Source: Lacrimispora saccharolytica (GTDB taxonomy: Bacteria > Bacillota > Clostridia > Lachnospirales > Lachnospiraceae). From it: a stretch of 64,000 nt of DNA. The first letter of the stretch is position 1. Every line of letters starts with the position of its first letter. Of this stretch, positions 47,616 through 56,273 are shown piece by piece. The position numbers and the translations under genes are program-made. The notes under the pieces are model-generated. The model worked only from the letters and a program-made list of their open reading frames with translations, did no database searches and was not told where the DNA came from. The stretch covers positions 1 to 64,000 of the forward strand of contig JACJJN010000016.1 in NCBI GenBank assembly GCA_016899975.1, written 5' to 3'.

Positions 47616-47885
47616 TTATTTACACTGCTTCTCCGGATTGGTCAGATATGCCTCAATACCGTCGATCGCTTCCTGCTCGTCTCCTCCGTTGGCGATCACC
47701 GTAATATCTTCTCCATTGTCCAGACCGAGGGTCATCATTCCCATAATACTTTTCGCATTGACTTTTCTCTTTCCGCTTTCCACGTAGATCTCACTCTCAT
47801 ACTGGCTTGCGACCTGCACCAGCATAGCCACCGGTCTTGCTTCCAGGCCATTGGAAATACGAATCGTGATTGGTTTCTTGATCAT
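47616..47885 (-). CDS. crh: HPr-like protein of Crh type
   Basis: The 89-residue protein has the HPr fold, with SIMGMMTLGLDNGEDITVIANG containing the regulatory Ser46. At the position of the phosphotransfer His15 the motif reads GLEARPV, so His is replaced by Glu. It should not relay phosphate in the PTS but could be phosphorylated on Ser by HPr kinase and act with CcpA, like Bacillus Crh. Its place directly after whiA, with an ATGA overlap, matches the crh context in Bacillus. The crh name is inferred from these two points. Confidence 0.8.
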   Translation of the reverse strand: MIKKPITIRISNGLEARPVAMLVQVASQYESEIYVESGKRKVNAKSIMGMMTLGLDNGEDITVIANGGDEQEAIDGIEAYLTNPEKQCK

Positions 47886-48835
47886 AATAGCTCTCCTCCT
47901 TGTTCCCTTTTCAGCTCTTCTGCAATACTTTTAAGTTTTCTCAGTCTATGGTTGACCCCTGATTTGCCGACAGCCGGTGACAACATTGCTCCCAGCTCTG
48001 CCAGCGTGGCCTCCGGGAATTCCAGTCGGAGCTTCGCAATCTGCTCCAATCCTTCCGGAAGGGCTGAAAATCCAATCTTCTCCTGTATGAAACGGATATC
48101 TTCCATCTGCTTGACTGCCGCATTTACTGTCTTGTTGATGTTTGCCGTTTCACAGTTGACTTTTCGATTGACACTGCCCCGCATCTCCTTCAGAATCCGG
48201 ACATTCTCCAGATTCATCACAGATACATTCGCTCCCATGATTCCCAGCAGCTCAACAATTTGTGCCCCCTCCTTGACGTAGACCACAAAGTGATTCTTCC
48301 GGCTCACAATGCGTGCCTCCATCTCGAAGCATCCGATCACCTCTCTAATCTGCTCCGCCTTCTCCAGAGAAGGACACACGACTTCAAAATGATAAAATTT
48401 ATTGGGGTCGCTGATGGAACCTGACGACAAAAATGCACCACGCAGAAAGGCTCTCTTACAGCACCTTCTCTGCACCAGCGCGGAATGAATAAAAGTATCC
48501 TTTGCCTCCCCCGGCATCAGTCTCGATACCTGAAGGATCCTGCGAACCTGCTCCGGATCATTTACAGAAATCGTATATGTATTTTCCCTCTGATTCTGAC
48601 GTACTGCAAGTTCTGCTTCTATATTAAATGTTTTTCTCAATAAAGTAAAGTACTTTCTGGCAACATATACATTTTCCGTCTGCAGTTTTATGGAATATTG
48701 CCCTTGACTTTCTTCCCTGATCTGACCGCACAGCTCCAGGATCGCTGCCTGCTCCGCAATCTGGCAATGCCGTGCTTCCGGAATCTGCCTGGAAAGTTCC
48801 TCCTTCACTTCTCCGGAAAACGACATGGTTTCCAC
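47882..48835 (-). CDS. whiA: Sporulation and division regulator WhiA
   Basis: The 317-residue protein begins MSFSGEVKEELSRQIPEARHC, preceded by an open METMSF extension. It has the LAGLIDADG-derived domain with RCCKRAFLRGAFLSSGSISDPNKFYHFE and a C-terminal helix-turn-helix with LRLEFPEATLAELGAMLSPAVGKSGVNHRLRKL. In other bacteria it binds DNA and affects division or sporulation. It is coupled to crh and follows rapZ. Confidence 0.95.
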   Translation of the reverse strand: METMSFSGEVKEELSRQIPEARHCQIAEQAAILELCGQIREESQGQYSIKLQTENVYVARKYFTLLRKTFNIEAELAVRQNQRENTYTISVNDPEQVRRILQVSRLMPGEAKDTFIHSALVQRRCCKRAFLRGAFLSSGSISDPNKFYHFEVVCPSLEKAEQIREVIGCFEMEARIVSRKNHFVVYVKEGAQIVELLGIMGANVSVMNLENVRILKEMRGSVNRKVNCETANINKTVNAAVKQMEDIRFIQEKIGFSALPEGLEQIAKLRLEFPEATLAELGAMLSPAVGKSGVNHRLRKLKSIAEELKREQGGELL

Positions 48836-48841
48836 CCGCCT

Positions 48842-49723
48842 TTACAGTTTTTTTCTGATCGCATCCTTTTCAATATCCCTGTGCTCGATCCGCACACCGT
48901 ATTCACTGGCTCTGGACAGCCTTTGGTACAGTTCATTGGCAAGGGTGACCGAACGATGCTTGCCTCCGGTACAGCCAATGCTGATCACAAGCTGGTGCTT
49001 GCCCTCAGCGATATAATTGGGCAGAAGGAACATGATCATATCCTCCAATTTATCCGCGAAGATCTTCGCGTTTTCGTATCCCATCACATAATCCCGCACC
49101 GGGGCGTCATTGCCCGAAAGAGGGCGGAGCTCATCCACATAATAGGGATTCGGCAGGAAACGCACGTCAAAGACCAGATCCGAATCCACCGGAATGCCAT
49201 ATTTGAACCCGAAGGAGACAACACTGATCATCAGGTTCTGGAACTTCTGATCCTGGATAAAGATCTTTCCCAGTTCCACTTTCAGCTCCCTGGTGAGAAG
49301 CTGGCTGGTATCAATGATATAATCCGCCTCCTTTTTCAGAAATTCCAGCGCCGTCCGCTCTTTTCTGATCCCTTCATCCACCCGTCCGGCTCCAGCCAGA
49401 GGATGGGTCCTGCGGGTCTCTTTATAACGTTTTACCAGCACCTCATCCGACGAATCCAGAAACAGGATCTCGTACCGGATTCCCGCAAGGCTCATTCTCT
49501 CCAGTACCGACTGAAGATCCGGCAGTGCCTGACCGCTGCGGATGTCAATGCCAAGCGCTACTTTCTGAATCTCTCCCGCCGTTCCGTCCATCGTCAGCTG
49601 CGCAAACTTTTCAATCAATGGGATCGGAAGATTATCCACACAGAAATACTCCGCATCTTCCAGCATTCTCAATGCGGTACTCTTCCCTGCCCCGGACATT
49701 CCTGTCACGATTACAAAACGCAT
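48842..49723 (-). CDS. rapZ: RNase adapter/nucleotide-binding protein RapZ (YvcJ)
   Basis: The 293-residue protein begins MRFVIVTGMSGAGKSTALRM (Walker A) and contains the RapZ signatures YFCVDNLPIPLI, SFGFKYGIPVDSDLVFDVRFLPNPYYV and ISIGCTGGKHRSVTLAN. RapZ binds GlmZ-type RNA and GlcN6P in enterobacteria; its role in Firmicutes is less clear. Confidence 0.96.
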   Translation of the reverse strand: MRFVIVTGMSGAGKSTALRMLEDAEYFCVDNLPIPLIEKFAQLTMDGTAGEIQKVALGIDIRSGQALPDLQSVLERMSLAGIRYEILFLDSSDEVLVKRYKETRRTHPLAGAGRVDEGIRKERTALEFLKKEADYIIDTSQLLTRELKVELGKIFIQDQKFQNLMISVVSFGFKYGIPVDSDLVFDVRFLPNPYYVDELRPLSGNDAPVRDYVMGYENAKIFADKLEDMIMFLLPNYIAEGKHQLVISIGCTGGKHRSVTLANELYQRLSRASEYGVRIEHRDIEKDAIRKKL

Positions 49724-49794
49724 ATGTCCACTCCTTTTTTCTCTCTGTCATGCAGACATTCCGCCCGCACGATTCCTCTTCCCGTTCTTTCATA

Positions 49795-50706
49795 CTAGAA
49801 TTCTCCCAGGAACCGCACCTCCGGTTCCAGATGAACGCCAAACTGTTCCTGTACCTTCCCCTGCACCTGACGCATCAGTTCACGTACATCGGCGGCGGTG
49901 GCATTTCCCGTATTCACCACAAATCCGCAGTGTTTTTCAGAAACCTGCGCGCCTCCCACAGCCGCGCCGCGAAGCCCGGCATCCATGATCAGTTTTCCTG
50001 CAAAATATCCCTCCGGCCGCTTGAAGGTGCTTCCGGCGCTTGGAAATTCCAGGGGCTGCTTCTCAATCCGCTTTGCTTTCAGCGTCTGCATTTCTTCACG
50101 GATCTTCTCTTTCTCTCCCTGCTTCAGCGTCAGCTCCGCGCCCAGCACTATGTATCCCTTTTTCTTCGCCAGGCTGGTACGGTATCCGAACTGCATTTCC
50201 CCGCAGGTCAGCGTACGCACTTCTCCGTCCTGATCCAGCACCGTGACCTTGCGGACAATGTCCTTCATCTCTCCGCCGTAAGCGCCCGCGTTCATCACCA
50301 CCGCGCCTCCGATGGTGCCCGGTATGCCGGAGGCGAACTCCAGACCGGTCAGGGATGCGTCCAGAACTTTTCCCGAAAGCGTCGTGAGCAGGACACCCGC
50401 CTGGACCGTCACTGTCTCTCCCTGAATCTCTGTCTTCTGAAAATCTTTATAGATGGAGAGAATCACTCCCCGGTAGCCTTTATCGCTGACCAGAAGGTTG
50501 CTTCCTCTTCCCAGCACAAACCACGGAAGATTTTCTTCCCGACAGACTTGGATGGCTGCCCTGATCTGTTCGATGCTTCCAAGTTCCACAAAGTAATCCG
50601 CCGGACCGCCAATCCGGAACGTGGTATGGCGTGCCATCGGCTCCTGCTCCAGCACTTTGTTTTCTCCGACGATTTCACAAAACCGTCTGCTGATTCTATC
50701 TGTCAT
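49795..50706 (-). CDS. murB: UDP-N-acetylenolpyruvoylglucosamine reductase
   Basis: MurB reduces the enolpyruvyl group with NADPH and FAD to give UDP-MurNAc. The 303-residue protein has HTTFRIGGPADYFVE, VLGRGSNLLVSDKGYRGVIL, GLEFASGIPGTIGGAVVMNAGAYGGE and PSAGSTFKRPEGYFAGKLI (catalytic Ser). It is the type II form. It starts three bases after tcdA stops. Confidence 0.97.
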   Translation of the reverse strand: MTDRISRRFCEIVGENKVLEQEPMARHTTFRIGGPADYFVELGSIEQIRAAIQVCREENLPWFVLGRGSNLLVSDKGYRGVILSIYKDFQKTEIQGETVTVQAGVLLTTLSGKVLDASLTGLEFASGIPGTIGGAVVMNAGAYGGEMKDIVRKVTVLDQDGEVRTLTCGEMQFGYRTSLAKKKGYIVLGAELTLKQGEKEKIREEMQTLKAKRIEKQPLEFPSAGSTFKRPEGYFAGKLIMDAGLRGAAVGGAQVSEKHCGFVVNTGNATAADVRELMRQVQGKVQEQFGVHLEPEVRFLGEF

Positions 50707-50709
50707 CTG

Positions 50710-51438
50710 TTATCCTCCGTTCTTTGCTGTCTTCAGCAGGTCCCTGACAACCTCTCCGGCGATCATCAGCCCTGCCGTCCCAGGCACAAAGGCGATGCTC
50801 CCCGGAACCGGACGTTTTGCAGTCCCTTTGCTTTCCGCTGACTCCCTGCTTTTGATGGGTTCCTCCTTCGAGTACAGCACCTTGCATTTCTTTATGCCGC
50901 GCTTCTTCAATTCCCTGCGCATCACTTTTGCCAGCGGGCATACACTCGTTTTGGAAATATCCGTAATCTCAAAACGTCCGGGATCCAGCTTATTTCCGGT
51001 TCCCATGCTGGAAATCACCGGGGTTCCTGCCGCTGCCGCCATCTCGATCAGCAGAATCTTCGCGGTGACGGTGTCCACCGCGTCCACAACATAATCATAG
51101 GAAGAGAAATCAAACAGTTCTGCGGTATCTTCCATAAAAAATGTCTCATAGGTGTGAACCACGATCTCCGGATTGATGTCCCGGATCCTGTCTTTCATCA
51201 CCTCTGTCTTTGCCTGTCCGATCGTGGAATGAAGAGCGATCAGCTGACGGTTCAGATTGGTCAGTGAAACCTGATCGTTATCCACAAGGATCAGCGTTCC
51301 GATCCCGCATCTGGCAAGCGCCTCCGTAACATAGGAGCCCACGCCTCCGATGCCGAACACGGCAACTCTGGCATTTTTGAGCCGCTTCAGCCCTTCTTCG
51401 CCGATCAGCAGCTCCATTCTTGAATATTCATGCAGCAT
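50710..51438 (-). CDS. tcdA: tRNA threonylcarbamoyladenosine dehydratase TcdA
   Basis: The 242-residue ThiF/E1-like protein has VFGIGGVGSYVTEALARCGIGTLILVDNDQVSLTNLNRQ and VDAVDTVTAKILLIE. It cyclises t6A37 to ct6A on tRNAs with ATP. The presence of MGTGNKLDPGRFEITDISKTSVCPLAKVMR marks the TcdA branch rather than MoeB or ThiF. It leads the tcdA-murB-rapZ-whiA-crh run. Confidence 0.93.
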   Translation of the reverse strand: MLHEYSRMELLIGEEGLKRLKNARVAVFGIGGVGSYVTEALARCGIGTLILVDNDQVSLTNLNRQLIALHSTIGQAKTEVMKDRIRDINPEIVVHTYETFFMEDTAELFDFSSYDYVVDAVDTVTAKILLIEMAAAAGTPVISSMGTGNKLDPGRFEITDISKTSVCPLAKVMRRELKKRGIKKCKVLYSKEEPIKSRESAESKGTAKRPVPGSIAFVPGTAGLMIAGEVVRDLLKTAKNGG

Positions 51439-51464
51439 TCCAGCCTCTTCCTTTCTTCTGATAT

Positions 51465-51597
51465 GTAACAGTTCAGCCAGCTGAACCGTTACGACATCCG
51501 CCCATGAAAAATCGCTTCGCGATGGGGCGGATGCCCACGGACACTACGTCTTCATACGGTCTGCGCAATAAATGCGCAAACCTGACGGAACTGTTAC
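51465..51597. repeat. 133-bp MITE-like element, copy 2
   Basis: It begins GTAACAGTTCAG and ends GGAACTGTTAC, giving better terminal inverted repeats than copy 1. The same internal hairpins (TCGCTTCGCGA, TGCGCAATAAATGCGCA) are present and the length is identical to the copy at 20138-20270. It lies upstream of tcdA in a 290-bp spacer. Confidence 0.85.
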
Positions 51598-51698
51598 TCT
51601 AATATATCATATACCAATACATTGTCCGTCAAAGAACTGCCCATATTCTAACACGAACCCCGGAAACTTGCAACAAAAGGCTGACTGACAGCATCTTA

Positions 51699-51726
51699 GT
51701 AACATTCCAGCCGGCGGAACGGTCAC
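51699..51726. repeat. Solo GTAAC palindrome, diverged
   Basis: GTAACATTCCAGCCGGCGGA followed by ACGGTCAC is a 28-bp imperfect palindrome of the same family, with compensatory changes in the stem. It lies six bases after the spoVAE stop codon in the direction of transcription and may serve as a terminator-like structure. The remaining spacer (51598-51698) holds nothing else recognised. Confidence 0.5.
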
Positions 51727-51731
51727 GCATC

Positions 51732-52091
51732 TTATTTTTTCATTTTCGGGCGGAAGATCAGACTGGCAAGATAACTGAAGATCAAAGCCGCCGATGTACC
51801 CACCGCCCCGGCGCGGAAGCCTCCCTGGAACAATCCGAGAAAACCGGACTCATCCACCGCCTCCTTGACACCGTGAAACAGGAGATGGCCGAATCCGATC
51901 AGCGGCACGGAAGCCCCCGCTCCCGCATATTCAAACAATGGCTGATACAGGCCCAGAAAACTGAGGACTGCTCCGGTACATACCAGCAGCACCATGATCC
52001 TTCCCGGCATCAGCTTCGTTCTGTCCAGCAGGATCTGCGCCAGGGCACAGATCAGTCCTCCAACCCAGAAAGCATTGATATATTCCATCAT
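51732..52091 (-). CDS. spoVAE: Stage V sporulation protein AE
   Basis: The 119-residue protein has about four membrane helices and the SpoVAE/AEB motifs FWVGGLICALAQILLDRTKLMPGRIMV and YAGAGASVPLIGFGHLLFHGVKEAV. With the other SpoVA proteins it forms the channel for dipicolinic acid uptake into spores and release at germination. Its start overlaps the spoVAD stop as ATGA. Confidence 0.93.
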   Translation of the reverse strand: MMEYINAFWVGGLICALAQILLDRTKLMPGRIMVLLVCTGAVLSFLGLYQPLFEYAGAGASVPLIGFGHLLFHGVKEAVDESGFLGLFQGGFRAGAVGTSAALIFSYLASLIFRPKMKK

Positions 52092-53113
52092 TTCTTCTCC
52101 TCCTCTTCGTGCTCGATCACAACCGCCTGGGCGATCCCGGGAACGCTCTGTCCTTCCTGAAAACTGACCTTCGACATCAACGCTCCGGTGGGAAGAAACA
52201 GGATACGCTTCCACTCGCCGCTTTCCAGCTTCGGCAGCAGAAAGGAGGTCAGCACCACCGCGGCACATCCGCAGCCGCTTCCGCCCGCACCCGTGTCCTG
52301 CGTCGCCTCATCAAAGATCATGATCCCGCAGTCCAGATGCTGAGCGGTGATGTCGAACCCTCTCTGCCGGAGGAGTTCAAAGAGAATTTCCTGACCGACG
52401 GTACCCAGATCGCCGGTCACGATATGGTCATAATCTTCCGGGCGCCGGTTAAAGTCGATGAGATTCTGGCAGATGGTATCGCATGCCGCCGGAGCCATGC
52501 AGGCTCCCATATTCTGGGAATCCTTCAAGCCGTAGTCCACAATCTTTCCAGTGGTGACTCCCGTGATCTTTACCTTTGTCCGTTTTTTTCCAAGCACACA
52601 GGCCCCGCTGCCTGTGACGGTCCAGGATGCCGACAGCGGTCTCTGATTTCCATAAGCAAGGGGAAAACGGAATTCCTTCTCCGCACTTCCAAAATGGCTG
52701 GAGGTCAGGGACAGCACCCAGTCCCCATAGCCGCCGGCGACCGCCATCGCTCCCAGAGACAACGCTTCCCCCATCGTCGAGCAGGCTCCAAACAATCCGT
52801 AGATCGGTCGGTTCAGTTCCACCAGTCCGAAACAGGACGCGATGGACTGTGCCAGCAGATCCCCGGCAAAGATCATCCGTATCTGCTCCGCTTTCAGATT
52901 TGCTTTCTGGATTGCCAGTTTCGCCACTGCAAGCTGCATCTGGCTTTCGCCTTCCTCCCAGCTCTGCCCGCCGCACATTGGATCCGTCAGCACATGGTCA
53001 AAATAATCGCCCAGCGGCCCTTCCTTTTCTTTCTCTCCCACCAGCGAAGCGCCGGAGGCAATGTAAACCGGCTCTTCAAAGGCTATACTCTGTTTTCCTG
53101 TCATCTGTTTCAT
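52088..53113 (-). CDS. spoVAD: Stage V sporulation protein AD
   Basis: The 341-residue protein has a thiolase-like fold without the catalytic Cys arrangement of synthases: MFAGDLLAQSIASCFGLVELNRPIYGLFGACSTMGEAL and GGSGCGCAAVVL are typical of SpoVAD. In Bacillus it binds dipicolinic acid directly. It is the first gene of the minus-strand spoVAD-spoVAE pair, divergent from spoVAA-AB-AC. Confidence 0.96.
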   Translation of the reverse strand: MKQMTGKQSIAFEEPVYIASGASLVGEKEKEGPLGDYFDHVLTDPMCGGQSWEEGESQMQLAVAKLAIQKANLKAEQIRMIFAGDLLAQSIASCFGLVELNRPIYGLFGACSTMGEALSLGAMAVAGGYGDWVLSLTSSHFGSAEKEFRFPLAYGNQRPLSASWTVTGSGACVLGKKRTKVKITGVTTGKIVDYGLKDSQNMGACMAPAACDTICQNLIDFNRRPEDYDHIVTGDLGTVGQEILFELLRQRGFDITAQHLDCGIMIFDEATQDTGAGGSGCGCAAVVLTSFLLPKLESGEWKRILFLPTGALMSKVSFQEGQSVPGIAQAVVIEHEEEEKK

Positions 53114-53163
53114 CTTTCATGCTTCCTTTTCCTGGTTTTTACTAATTTTCGTAACAGCAGGAA

Positions 53164-53193
53164 TAGTATCTGACCGCTGCTGGAAAAGTATGC
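53164..53193 (-). promoter_or_regulatory. Candidate sigma-G promoter for spoVAD
   Basis: On the minus strand GCATAC (53188-53193) is followed after 17 bp by GATACTA (53164-53170). This is close to the forespore sigma-G consensus GCATA/CATACTA. The expected forespore timing of spoVA genes supports it. Confidence 0.5.
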
Positions 53194-53250
53194 ATGACGC
53201 CTTTAAAAAAATATACATGGCGCTTTTGGAAAATCCCGGAAGATTCCGCT

Positions 53251-53280
53251 GCATATTTCTTCCGTTTTATGAAATAATAA
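53251..53280 (+). promoter_or_regulatory. Candidate sigma-G promoter for spoVAA
   Basis: GCATAT (53251-53256) precedes GAAATAATAA by 14 bases, so a -10 of AATAATA type lies about 16 bp downstream. The -35 box matches that of the divergent spoVAD promoter, but the -10 fit is poorer. Confidence 0.35.
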
Positions 53281-53303
53281 TACCTCACGAGGAGGCGACA
53301 TCA

Positions 53304-53936
53304 ATGAGTGATACATTATATATTCAGACAGACAAAAATATGAAAGTCACAAAAGAAATTGTCATACTGGGAGAAATCGCGGATCTCAGCTGCAAAAACT
53401 CTTCCGTGCTCGCCCGCAATCAGGTGCGAAAAGTCGCTTCTCTTCCAAAAGGGAAATACGGGCGGTATGTCCTCTCGATGATCGACATTATCCGCGAAAT
53501 TGAACAGGCGGAGCCCCAGGTGGAGGTCTGTCATATCGGCGAGCCCACCTTTATCCTCACTTACGAAAATCCCAGCCAGAAAAATAAACTTCTCAGTTTT
53601 CTGAAAGTAGCGCTGGTCAGCGTGATCACTTTTGTCGGCGCCGGTTTTTCCATCATGACCTTTCAGACCGATGTAGATATCCGGACACTGTTTGACAATA
53701 TCTATCAGCTGTTTACCGGCGGGGATTCCCCGGGATTTTCCGTGCTGGAGATTTCCTATTCTCTCGGAATCGGCATCGGTGTCGTCCTGTTCTTCAACCA
53801 TTTCGGAAACCGGAAGCTGACACAGGATCCGACGCCTATGGAAGTGGAGATGCGCACCTATGAAGATGATATCGACACCACGATCATCGAACAGGCGGAC
53901 CGCCGCCAGAAAGGAGACAGCCATGGGAATTCCTGA
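53304..53936 (+). CDS. spoVAA: Stage V sporulation protein AA
   Basis: The 210-residue protein has an N-terminal soluble domain (ATLYIQTD-type opening, LYIQTDKNMKVTKEIVILGEIADLSCKN) and two C-terminal membrane helices (about 103-125 and 150-172). The start at 53304 is set by GAGGAGG. It overlaps spoVAB by 14 bases. It is on the plus strand, opposite to spoVAD and spoVAE. Confidence 0.9.
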   Translation: MSDTLYIQTDKNMKVTKEIVILGEIADLSCKNSSVLARNQVRKVASLPKGKYGRYVLSMIDIIREIEQAEPQVEVCHIGEPTFILTYENPSQKNKLLSFLKVALVSVITFVGAGFSIMTFQTDVDIRTLFDNIYQLFTGGDSPGFSVLEISYSLGIGIGVVLFFNHFGNRKLTQDPTPMEVEMRTYEDDIDTTIIEQADRRQKGDSHGNS

Positions 53937-54342
53937 TTTTCTCATTCTCGGCCTCATCGGACTGTCCCTGGGCTTCTTTGTATCCAGCGGCGCGGCGGCG
54001 CTTATGATCGGCCTCGGGATCATCCCACGGTACGCAGGGATCACCCGCACCGCCGGAACTATCCAATGGTATGAAAACTGCTGTATCCTTGGAGTTCTCC
54101 TGGGCAGTATCGCATGTCTGTATGATGTACAGATACCGCTGGGGACACCGGCTCTTGCCGTCTATGGACTGTTTTCCGGGATCTTCCTGGGAAGCTGGGT
54201 GATTGCCCTTGGAGAGGTCATCGATGTCTATGCGATCACCATGCGCCGCCTGGGGATTGTGCAGGGGATCCAGTACCTGATCCTGTCCATGGCGCTGGGA
54301 AAAATCCTGGGATCTCTTCTGTTTTTTTACAGGGGATGGTAA
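53923..54342 (+). CDS. spoVAB: Stage V sporulation protein AB
   Basis: The 139-residue protein has about four membrane helices and the SpoVAB sequence SSGAAALMIGLGIIPRYAGITRTA, with GEVIDVYAITMRRLGI near the C-terminus. AAAGGAGA precedes the ATG. It is part of the dipicolinate channel locus. Confidence 0.92.
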   Translation: MGIPDFLILGLIGLSLGFFVSSGAAALMIGLGIIPRYAGITRTAGTIQWYENCCILGVLLGSIACLYDVQIPLGTPALAVYGLFSGIFLGSWVIALGEVIDVYAITMRRLGIVQGIQYLILSMALGKILGSLLFFYRGW

Positions 54343-54452
54343 AATCCGCAGACTCTAAGACTTTCTGCCGCAGAACAGCAGCCGTTCCACTGGCGGAACG
54401 GTGATGCAGACCGTAAGCAGATGATAAGATAATTCAGAAAGGACGGACTGAA

Positions 54453-54914
54453 ATGAACAGTTTAAAAAATGAAAAAGCGAAAAAAGAATATGAACAGTAT
54501 GTCAATGAAATCACCCCAAAACACAGTCTGCCGCTGCAGATGGGAAAGGCTTTCGTTGTGGGGGGCGTGATCTGTACTCTGGGGCAGGTGATCCTTCATT
54601 TTTGCGAAACCATGTTTCATATAAAACCGGAGACAGCGGGATCCTGGTGTTCTCTGATCCTTGTGGCTCTCAGCGTTCTGCTGACCGGGCTGAATATTTA
54701 TCAGCTGATCGTCAAGTTTGCCGGGGCAGGGGCGCTGGTGCCGATCACAGGTTTCGCAAATTCCGTAGCCGCCCCGGCAATCGAATACCAGAAGGAAGGA
54801 CAGGTCATGGGAATCGGCTGCAAGATCTTTACGATCGCAGGCCCGGTGATCCTGTATGGAATTTTCTGCAGCTGGCTCCTTGGTCTGATCTACTGGATCT
54901 CCACGTTCTTTTAA
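54453..54914 (+). CDS. spoVAC: Stage V sporulation protein AC
   Basis: The 153-residue protein has ITPKHSLPLQMGKAFVVGGVICTLGQ, KFAGAGALVPITGFANSVAAPAIEYQKEGQVMGIG and about four membrane helices. SpoVAC is a mechanosensitive-type channel component in Bacillus. A 110-bp spacer with the hairpin CCGTTCC/GGAACGG separates it from spoVAB. Its end overlaps by four bases the end of the convergent DUF4129 gene. Confidence 0.95.
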   Translation: MNSLKNEKAKKEYEQYVNEITPKHSLPLQMGKAFVVGGVICTLGQVILHFCETMFHIKPETAGSWCSLILVALSVLLTGLNIYQLIVKFAGAGALVPITGFANSVAAPAIEYQKEGQVMGIGCKIFTIAGPVILYGIFCSWLLGLIYWISTFF

Positions 54915-56206
54915 AAGCGCAGCTGCTCCGCCTGCCTCGCTTCTTCACGGCTGCATTCCCGATGGCTGTACCGGGCTTTTTCATAGAGCCGGTGCAGCGT
55001 TTCCATTTCTTCCGCGGTTTTGATCTGGGCAAGCTTCTCCAGTTCCTCCGGGGTTTCCGCGCCGTGAGGATTTTTCTTCTGAATCCGCATCCCACGGCGC
55101 AGGGTTTTCTTATACTTTTTCCGGATCTGTTCTGCCGGCGCAGGGAACAGGCGTGAGGAGGCATTGTCCTGTTTTCTTTTTCTCTTTTCTTTCCGGTCTT
55201 CCTCCCCGAGAAACGTGATCTCGTCCTCCTCTTCTTTCAGGAACGAACGGTTCATGGAACAGAGCGCCCGATACAGCGCCCGGAGAAGGATGACCGCCGC
55301 CGCTGCCAGAACAACCCACACAAGAGCCTGCATCAGTGGTTCCAGCCACCTCGGAGGCTCCGAAGCTTCCACACCGATCAGTTCATCCAACATGGCTCCT
55401 GTCATCTCGGTTCCCTGCACCGCCGGTTCCGGCATCTCCGCCTGTACGTTCCTCTCGTCAAATTGAAACCGGATCTTTGTCAGCGGTTCTTCCCCGTAAA
55501 GCAGCGATGGGAGCATCACCAGCAGCAGGATCAGGAGCGCAGGAACCAGCAGCAGACGGATGATCCTGCGCATTGTCTGGACCGGAAGATTGGCAATCGA
55601 CTGATGTTTCTCCACATAATCCCAGAAGCTGGTCAGATAGCGGAACAGGAAACACACCAGGATCTCCGCAAACAGCAGAGCGAAAATATACCGGTAAAGG
55701 GACTCGATCCCCAGCGGCAGGGAGATAAGATAAAACAGGACAAACACAATAAAGTGTACCGGATGGGGCTCGTCCAGAAACATCGGAATCTCTGCAAGCT
55801 CCGGCATCTGTACGGAATCTTCCCCCACCGGCATATCCAGATACGCCTTCCGCAGTTTTCCTTTTTTGATCCTCACGCCTCCCCGGATCACCCACAGCAA
55901 TGCAGTAAGAACTGTAAAGACCGGATTCCGCGTCGCAAAAAACGCCAGCGCGGCGGCAGCGATCCCGGACAGCGTATACAGCCACAGCGCCCTGCAGCAG
56001 CGGACCGCCAGCCAGCTCAGGATCACCGGCGCCAGCAGCAGCGCGCCAAGCCAGAACTGAACCGTAAGCTTCTCTCCCCGCACTCCGATAAACGCATAAA
56101 ACAACGGCAGCACCGGAGCCAGAAGAAGTGTGGAATGCAGAAAAGCAAGCCAGGTCAAAAGAGGGCTCTTTTTTAATTTCTTTGTTTTATTCTTTGTTCC
56201 ATTCAT
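54911..56206 (-). CDS. Membrane protein with C-terminal DUF4129-like domain
   Basis: The 431-residue protein has six N-terminal membrane helices (about 15-235), an extracellular loop (about 240-295), another helix (about 298-320) and a basic cytoplasmic C-terminus. The final segment, AETPEELEKLAQIKTAEEMETLHRLYEKARYSH, is DUF4129-like. The domain usually accompanies transglutaminase proteins in MoxR-DUF58 operons; no transglutaminase domain is seen here. It is the last gene of that operon. Confidence 0.75.
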   Translation of the reverse strand: MNGTKNKTKKLKKSPLLTWLAFLHSTLLLAPVLPLFYAFIGVRGEKLTVQFWLGALLLAPVILSWLAVRCCRALWLYTLSGIAAAALAFFATRNPVFTVLTALLWVIRGGVRIKKGKLRKAYLDMPVGEDSVQMPELAEIPMFLDEPHPVHFIVFVLFYLISLPLGIESLYRYIFALLFAEILVCFLFRYLTSFWDYVEKHQSIANLPVQTMRRIIRLLLVPALLILLLVMLPSLLYGEEPLTKIRFQFDERNVQAEMPEPAVQGTEMTGAMLDELIGVEASEPPRWLEPLMQALVWVVLAAAAVILLRALYRALCSMNRSFLKEEEDEITFLGEEDRKEKRKRKQDNASSRLFPAPAEQIRKKYKKTLRRGMRIQKKNPHGAETPEELEKLAQIKTAEEMETLHRLYEKARYSHRECSREEARQAEQLRF

Positions 56207-56245
56207 CGGTATCTGACACCGCCTTTCTGTTCCCTACTCATTTTC

Positions 56246-56273
56246 GTAACCATCCCTCCGGCTGACCGATTAC
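56246..56273. repeat. GTAAC...TTAC repeat overlapping the DUF58 stop codon
   Basis: GTAACCATCCCTCCGGCTGA followed by CCGATTAC is 28 bp long, like the other solo copies, and is preceded by CATTTTC. Its last four bases include the DUF58 stop codon. The palindrome is weaker than in other copies. Confidence 0.4.

Noticed and set aside
47115-48281. A 388-codon plus-strand frame across GNAT, crh and whiA
   Set aside because: It crosses three well-supported genes and a terminator in another frame and has no recognisable domain.
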